Positions 40,903 through 44,865 of a DNA stretch of 44,865 nucleotides are shown piece by piece (position 1 is the stretch's first letter; each line of letters begins with the position of its first letter). Both the position numbers and the translations under genes were made by a program. The stretch covers positions 251 to 45,115 of the forward strand of contig JAPOIM010000034.1 of assembly GCA_029978905.1 (NCBI GenBank), written 5' to 3'. The notes under the pieces were generated by a model. That model worked only from the letters and a program-made list of their open reading frames with translations. It was not told the origin of the DNA and searched no databases. The DNA is from Planctomycetota bacterium (lineage in GTDB: Bacteria; Planctomycetota; Planctomycetia; Pirellulales; UBA1268).

Positions 40903-42264
40903 TCACCCGGCTGGTGATGTCATCGCTGCCCGTGCACGCTCGATGGCGGCTTCGGCACCAGAGGCCGTTTCGGCCTCGGCCACGATCCGCACGATGGGTT
41001 CGGTGTTGCTGGCCCGCACGAGCACCCACATCCCGTCTTCCGCGAGCCTGAGACCGTCGAGCCGCGAGGCCTCTGCCTGCGGGAAGGCCGCCGCGATGCG
41101 ATCAAACGCCGCGGTCAATCCCGCGCCTCGGTCTGCGGGCCCAAGTTGCACTTTTGTTTTCAGCATCACCCGCTGCGGCAAACGCTGAGCGAGCGTCTCC
41201 AGCGATGTGAGCGAGCCACCCGCACACATCCGCTCGAGCACGAGTGCCATGCCTGCGATGCTGTCGCGGACAAGCACCACGCGAGGATCGATGACGCCCC
41301 CATTGCCCTCCCCGCCGATCACCGCCCCAGTGGCCAACATCTGATCGACGACATTTGCCTCGCCCACAGCCGAAACGTGGCAGGCAACGCCCCGCTGGGC
41401 CGCCACCATCGCCGTCATGCCGCTGGTGGAGCAGTTGACCACCACGGGTCCTGGGGTCTTTTCCAAGACCGCCTCCACCGCCAGCGGCAGGGTTGCCTCC
41501 TCACCGATAAACCGCCCCGCGGACGTCGCGATCGCCAGTCGGTCGGCGTCGGGATCCTGAAAAAAGCCCACGTCAGCACCTGAGGCGGCAATCTGGGGCA
41601 GCATCGCTGCCAGGTTTTCCTCCGTGGGTTCCGGCGTGTGCTCAAACAAACCATCCGGCGTGCCGCCCACGATGGTCAGATCGCAGCCGAGCGCTTCGCA
41701 GAGCAGTCGCGCCGCGCAGCTTCCGGCTCCGTGGCCCGCATCGAGCCAGACATGCGGCCGCACCTGTCGAATCTTCTCTGCATCGACACAGGCGACCACC
41801 CGCGCCACGTGGAGCGGAGCCCCGTCGACCTGCCGCCGCACTCCCGGCGTGGCGGCTGCTTCCACCGCTCCCGCTTCCTCGAACAGGGCGAGCACCTGGC
41901 GGCCCACCTCGGCCGACAGCACGCGTCCTGCGGCGGAAAAGAGTTTCATCCCGTTGTACTGCGGTGGGTTGTGGCTCGCAGAAATCTGTATGCCGCCCGC
42001 CGCCTGTTCATGCTGCACCAGGATACCCACGGTTGGCGTGGCAGCCACACCGGCATCGAGCACGTCGCGTCCGGCCGCCTGCACTGCGGTGGCAATCGCA
42101 TCAGCAAACAGCCCACCACTCGCGCGGCCGTCACGTCCAATGACGATCGGCCCAGGAGGCAACGTGGCAAGAAACGCCTCGGCGTACCGCACGGCGATCT
42201 CAGGGGTGAGTGACGTTCCCACAATGCCCCGCAGCCCCGAGACACTCACAATCAGCTCGTCCAT
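40903..42264 (-). CDS. glmM: Phosphoglucosamine mutase-like phosphohexomutase
   Basis: Alpha-D-phosphohexomutase that moves a phosphate between C6 and C1 of a hexose; phosphoglucosamine, a precursor of UDP-GlcNAc and peptidoglycan, is the likely substrate. The phosphoserine loop is SASHNPPQYNGMKLF (about residue 95). The Mg-binding loop is DPDADRLA, the sugar-binding loop GGEGNGGVIDP, and the phosphate-binding loop VRASNTEPIVRI. The N-terminus GLRGIVGTSLTPE is the family start. The G-E-G-N-G loop is closer to GlmM/archaeal-type enzymes than to phosphomannomutases, but substrate choice is not certain. Length 453 is typical. It diverges from the neighbouring phosphohexomutase gene. Confidence 0.88.
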   Translation of the reverse strand: MDELIVSVSGLRGIVGTSLTPEIAVRYAEAFLATLPPGPIVIGRDGRASGGLFADAIATAVQAAGRDVLDAGVAATPTVGILVQHEQAAGGIQISASHNPPQYNGMKLFSAAGRVLSAEVGRQVLALFEEAGAVEAAATPGVRRQVDGAPLHVARVVACVDAEKIRQVRPHVWLDAGHGAGSCAARLLCEALGCDLTIVGGTPDGLFEHTPEPTEENLAAMLPQIAASGADVGFFQDPDADRLAIATSAGRFIGEEATLPLAVEAVLEKTPGPVVVNCSTSGMTAMVAAQRGVACHVSAVGEANVVDQMLATGAVIGGEGNGGVIDPRVVLVRDSIAGMALVLERMCAGGSLTSLETLAQRLPQRVMLKTKVQLGPADRGAGLTAAFDRIAAAFPQAEASRLDGLRLAEDGMWVLVRASNTEPIVRIVAEAETASGAEAAIERARAAMTSPAG

Positions 42265-42335
42265 CGTGCATCCATCCGGTGAAAGTCATCTCCATCCCGC
42301 AGCGGCCGCGGTTCCCGCGTCTGGGCGGGCGGCAG

Positions 42336-42341
42336 TATAAA
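42336..42341 (+). promoter_or_regulatory. Candidate -10 box of the second phosphohexomutase gene
   Basis: TATAAA at 42336-42341, with a weak TTCCCG 18 bases upstream (42312-42317), lies about 60 bases before the ATG at 42401 in the 136-base divergent gap. Confidence 0.35.
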
Positions 42342-42400
42342 CAGGACCGCTCAGAGTGAGACACACCGCCGCTTCCCAACGCCGCCACGAAGGAGACCCC

Positions 42401-44254
42401 ATGTCCGCCACGCCCGAGCGCCTTGCCGCTGTGAAACAGGCTCACGCCGCCGGACAGCTGACAGACCACTCGGCACACACGATTCGCGACTGGCTCACGC
42501 TGCCCCAGTTCGCTGCCTTTGCTGAGGACCTCGGCGGGCGAATCGATCAGGGGCTGTGGAAGGAACTCGACGACGCCTACTGGACCGTGATTCCGTTCGG
42601 CACCGGTGGCCGCCGTGGCACGATGTATCCGGTGGGTTCCAATGCGATCAATGACCGCACGATCGGGGAGAGCGCCCAAGGCCTTGCAGACTACGTCAAC
42701 CGGGTGCTGACTGCGGGCGAAACACCAACCTGCACGATCGCCTACGACACCCGGCATCGCTCGGAGCATTTCGCCAAGCTCTGCAGCGAGGTCCTGCTCG
42801 CGGCCGGCTTTCGCATCTCGTTTCTCCGCGGCTTCCGCAGCACTCCCGAGCTGTCCTACGCCGTGCGACACACCAACAGCCACTGCGGCATCATGGTCAC
42901 TGCGAGCCACAACCCACCCAGCGACAACGCTGTGAAGGTCTACTGGGCCGGAGGCGTGCAAGTGCTCCCTCCACACGATCGCGGCATCATCGACTGCGTG
43001 ATGAACGTCGTCGACGTTCGTCGCAGCGAGTTTGATGCTGGTGTCGCCGATGGCCGCGTCCGTTTTGTCGAACAAGAAATCGATCCGGCGTTTGTGGCCG
43101 CGGTGCTCCAGCAGAGCTCCCCGGGCACCCGCGATGTGTCGATCCTCTACACGCCGCTGCATGGGGTGGGAGCGTCTGCCGTGGTGCCCGTGCTCGCCGG
43201 TGCTGGCTTCAAACAGCTGCGGCTCTACGGCCCGCAGGAAACACCCGACGGCGATTTCCCCAATGTGCCGGGCCACGTGGCCAATCCCGAGAACCCGGCC
43301 GTCCTGCAGGGCGCGATCAACGAAGCGATTCAGGCGGGCGATGACCTTGTGCTCGCCAGCGACCCCGACTGCGACCGGCTCGGAGCCGCCGCACCTCTGA
43401 CACTGGAGCCAGGGAGCGCGTGGTCCACGTTCACCGGCAATCAGATCGGCGCCCTGCTGGCAGACTGGACGCTGTCGACGCGCGCCCGCGCTGGCCGCGC
43501 GGCTCCGAGCGATCGACTGATCACCACGATCGTGACCAGCGGGCTCGTGCGTCGGGTGGCCGAGCATCATGGCATCCGGGCCATCGACGACCTGCTCGTT
43601 GGCTTCAAGTGGATTGGTGAGCGGATCGACCGGATTGGCCCCGAGCACTTTGCCTTCGGCTGCGAAGAATCACACGGCTACCTGGCTGGCACGCATGTTC
43701 GCGACAAAGACGCAGCCGTGGCCGCCCTGCTCCTCTCGGAGATGGCCGCCTCGCTCAAGGCCGAGGGGCGCACCCTGCACGAACATCTCGACGCGCTCTT
43801 TGCCACGCATGGCTGCCACCTCGAGCGGCAGGTTTCGGTGTCGCTCCCCGGTGCGGCCGGCATGGATCGCATGAAAGAAATCATGGCCTCGCTGCGGAAC
43901 AGCCCTCCCACGGCCATCGCCGGCCTCGCCGTCTCACAGACCCGCGACTACGCCTCACTCACGGCCACACCAACCGGAGGCCAGAGCGCGGCGATCGACG
44001 GCACGCAGGGAGATGTGATGCTGTTTGACCTCGGCGAACCCGAGAGCGCGTGGCAGCCCTCCTCTCCCAACCAGTTCCCCCCCCTGGCCAATGCCGTGGC
44101 GGCGAGGCCGTCGGGCACCGAGCCGAAGATCAAGTTTTACCTGTTTACTGCCGCTCCCCCGTGCGAGCCACGCGATCTCCCGTCGGTCAAACAACAACTC
44201 ACCGAGCGGCTCGACACCATGGAGCGTGAGCTTCGGGCGCTGGTCGGCGTGTGA
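42401..44254 (+). CDS. Phosphoglucomutase/phosphomannomutase family protein (PGM2-like)
   Basis: A 617-residue alpha-D-phosphohexomutase, longer than GlmM and of the kind called phosphoglucomutase-2 or phosphopentomutase-like. Motifs in order: IPFGTGGRRGTMYPVGSNAI, phosphoserine loop TASHNPPSDNAVKVYW, metal loop ASDPDCDRLG, sugar-binding CEESHGYLAGTHVRDKDA and phosphate-binding RPSGTEPKIKFYL. An extra ~50-residue N-terminal helical part precedes the fold. AAGGAG lies six bases before the ATG at 42401. It probably interconverts glucose-1-P and glucose-6-P (or a pentose equivalent), which would suit the presence of glgC in the window, but the substrate is inferred. Confidence 0.9.
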   Translation: MSATPERLAAVKQAHAAGQLTDHSAHTIRDWLTLPQFAAFAEDLGGRIDQGLWKELDDAYWTVIPFGTGGRRGTMYPVGSNAINDRTIGESAQGLADYVNRVLTAGETPTCTIAYDTRHRSEHFAKLCSEVLLAAGFRISFLRGFRSTPELSYAVRHTNSHCGIMVTASHNPPSDNAVKVYWAGGVQVLPPHDRGIIDCVMNVVDVRRSEFDAGVADGRVRFVEQEIDPAFVAAVLQQSSPGTRDVSILYTPLHGVGASAVVPVLAGAGFKQLRLYGPQETPDGDFPNVPGHVANPENPAVLQGAINEAIQAGDDLVLASDPDCDRLGAAAPLTLEPGSAWSTFTGNQIGALLADWTLSTRARAGRAAPSDRLITTIVTSGLVRRVAEHHGIRAIDDLLVGFKWIGERIDRIGPEHFAFGCEESHGYLAGTHVRDKDAAVAALLLSEMAASLKAEGRTLHEHLDALFATHGCHLERQVSVSLPGAAGMDRMKEIMASLRNSPPTAIAGLAVSQTRDYASLTATPTGGQSAAIDGTQGDVMLFDLGEPESAWQPSSPNQFPPLANAVAARPSGTEPKIKFYLFTAAPPCEPRDLPSVKQQLTERLDTMERELRALVGV

Positions 44255-44284
44255 GGGAACCCACGCGCCCTACAATGCTCCACC

Positions 44285-44865
44285 ATGGCAGATGAGACGC
44301 AGGAACCTGACGCACACGTTCCCGGTGAGGTTCCGACCGAACCGGCGGTGACGGCACGGCCGGAGTCGTCCGAGACCACGCCTGCCGATACCGATGAGGC
44401 GGCAGCGGCTCGCGACCGCTCGCTCGCTGCCGCCAAGGTCCGCCGTTTCCCGCAGTCTCCCGGCGTGTACCTGATGAAGGACGCTGCGGGGCGAGTGATT
44501 TACGTCGGTAAGGCCAAGAACCTCCGCAGTCGGGCCGGCAGCTACTTTCTCAAGGCTGCCGCCGAAGAGCGGCGAACCGCCGAGCTCGTCCGCGAGATTC
44601 GCGACATCGACTACCTCGAAGCCGATAGCGAGGTGGATGCTCTCCTGATGGAGAGCAGGCTGATCAAGGATGTGCAGCCGCGGTTTAACACCGATCTCAA
44701 AGACGACAAAACGTTTCCGTATTTGCAGATCACCACTCGCGAGGACTATCCGCGAGTGGAGGTCACCCGCGAACCGCGGCGGAAGAACGCGAAGCTCTAC
44801 GGCCCCTTCACCAGTGCGGGCAGCCTTCGCGGCGCGATGGTGGTGCTGCAGCGGATCTTCAAGTT
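44285..44865 (+). CDS. uvrC: Excinuclease ABC subunit C, N-terminal part (cut by the window edge)
   Basis: The first 193 codons of UvrC, the nuclease of nucleotide excision repair, run off the right end. After an unusual ~45-residue acidic, Ala/Glu/Thr-rich tail (MADETQEPDAHVPGEVPTEP) comes the GIY-YIG nuclease domain: FPQSPGVYLMKDAAGRVIYV followed by GKAKNLRSRAGSYF. The family-typical ALLMESRLIKDVQPRFN, DDKTFPYLQITTRED and LYGPFTSAG follow. TACAAT at 44271-44276 lies eight bases before the ATG and there is no nearby Shine-Dalgarno site, so the mRNA may be leaderless. The other UvrC domains lie beyond the window. Confidence 0.93.
   Translation, partial: MADETQEPDAHVPGEVPTEPAVTARPESSETTPADTDEAAAARDRSLAAAKVRRFPQSPGVYLMKDAAGRVIYVGKAKNLRSRAGSYFLKAAAEERRTAELVREIRDIDYLEADSEVDALLMESRLIKDVQPRFNTDLKDDKTFPYLQITTREDYPRVEVTREPRRKNAKLYGPFTSAGSLRGAMVVLQRIFK

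Noticed and set aside
42200..43648. A 482-codon minus-strand frame opposite the PGM2-like gene
   Set aside because: The plus-strand gene has all phosphohexomutase motifs; the antisense frame has none.
1..44865. tRNA, rRNA, riboswitch, insertion sequence or prophage
   Set aside because: No cloverleaf-like segment with a GGTTCGAATCC-type arm, no transposase or integrase motif, no terminal repeats and no known riboswitch core were seen on reading both strands.

Overview
The window is a GC-rich, densely packed bacterial chromosome segment that most resembles a planctomycete (Planctomycetota, probably a Pirellulales-like lineage). The evidence is a BBP7-type outer-membrane barrel protein, a long stand-alone secretin, a small Cys-rich lipoprotein, a LeuRS with extra insertions, PstC and PstA with large extracytoplasmic insertions, and weak or absent Shine-Dalgarno sites at many genes. 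There are no rRNA or tRNA genes, insertion sequences, phage genes or CRISPR arrays. Base and codon use looks uniform, so this reads as core chromosome rather than an island.

Layout from left to right. Positions 1-13.7 kb: a partial minus-strand gene coupled by a GTGA overlap to an Aas-like acyl-activating enzyme; leuS and glgC on the plus strand; then a minus-strand block with a lipoprotein, a family 4 uracil-DNA glycosylase, a DEAD-box RNA helicase and the sdhC-sdhA-sdhB operon. Positions 13.9-19.6 kb: a lone receiver protein, a PAS-GAF-receiver protein without a kinase ATPase domain, and a large secretin closed by a strong hairpin. Positions 19.6-28.3 kb: a DUF423 membrane protein, a glucuronate-isomerase-like enzyme, a LysM protein with a decayed L,D-transpeptidase domain, folC, a BBP7 barrel, accD, a histidine-phosphatase-fold protein lacking its catalytic residues, and rpe. 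Positions 28.6-35.7 kb: a complete pstS-pstC-pstA-pstB-phoU phosphate uptake operon. Positions 35.7-44.9 kb: a DUF11-like exported protein, a divergent metallophosphoesterase, cutA overlapping a small unknown gene, an exported TPR protein with DPF repeats, two divergently oriented phosphohexomutases and the start of uvrC.

Much of the content is housekeeping: translation, TCA cycle and respiration, glycogen and amino-sugar precursors, folate and fatty acid synthesis, DNA repair and phosphate uptake. The unusual parts are three enzyme-fold proteins that have lost most catalytic residues (21465-22724, 26928-27536, 37328-38698), the elaborated PstC and PstA, the kinase-less PAS-GAF-receiver protein, and the DPF-repeat protein. 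I did not find a clear new multi-gene defence, secretion or mobile system. The most coherent unusual unit is the phosphate operon, with its inserted extracytoplasmic domains, a possible Pho-box/palindrome promoter region and 10-bp repeat arrays before phoU.

Several promoters share a simple pattern: a TTG-type -35, a 16-18 bp spacer and a TAnnnT -10 box. Likely terminators are strong hairpins, mostly without a following T-tract. All functional calls rest on reading motifs by eye; no database search was possible.
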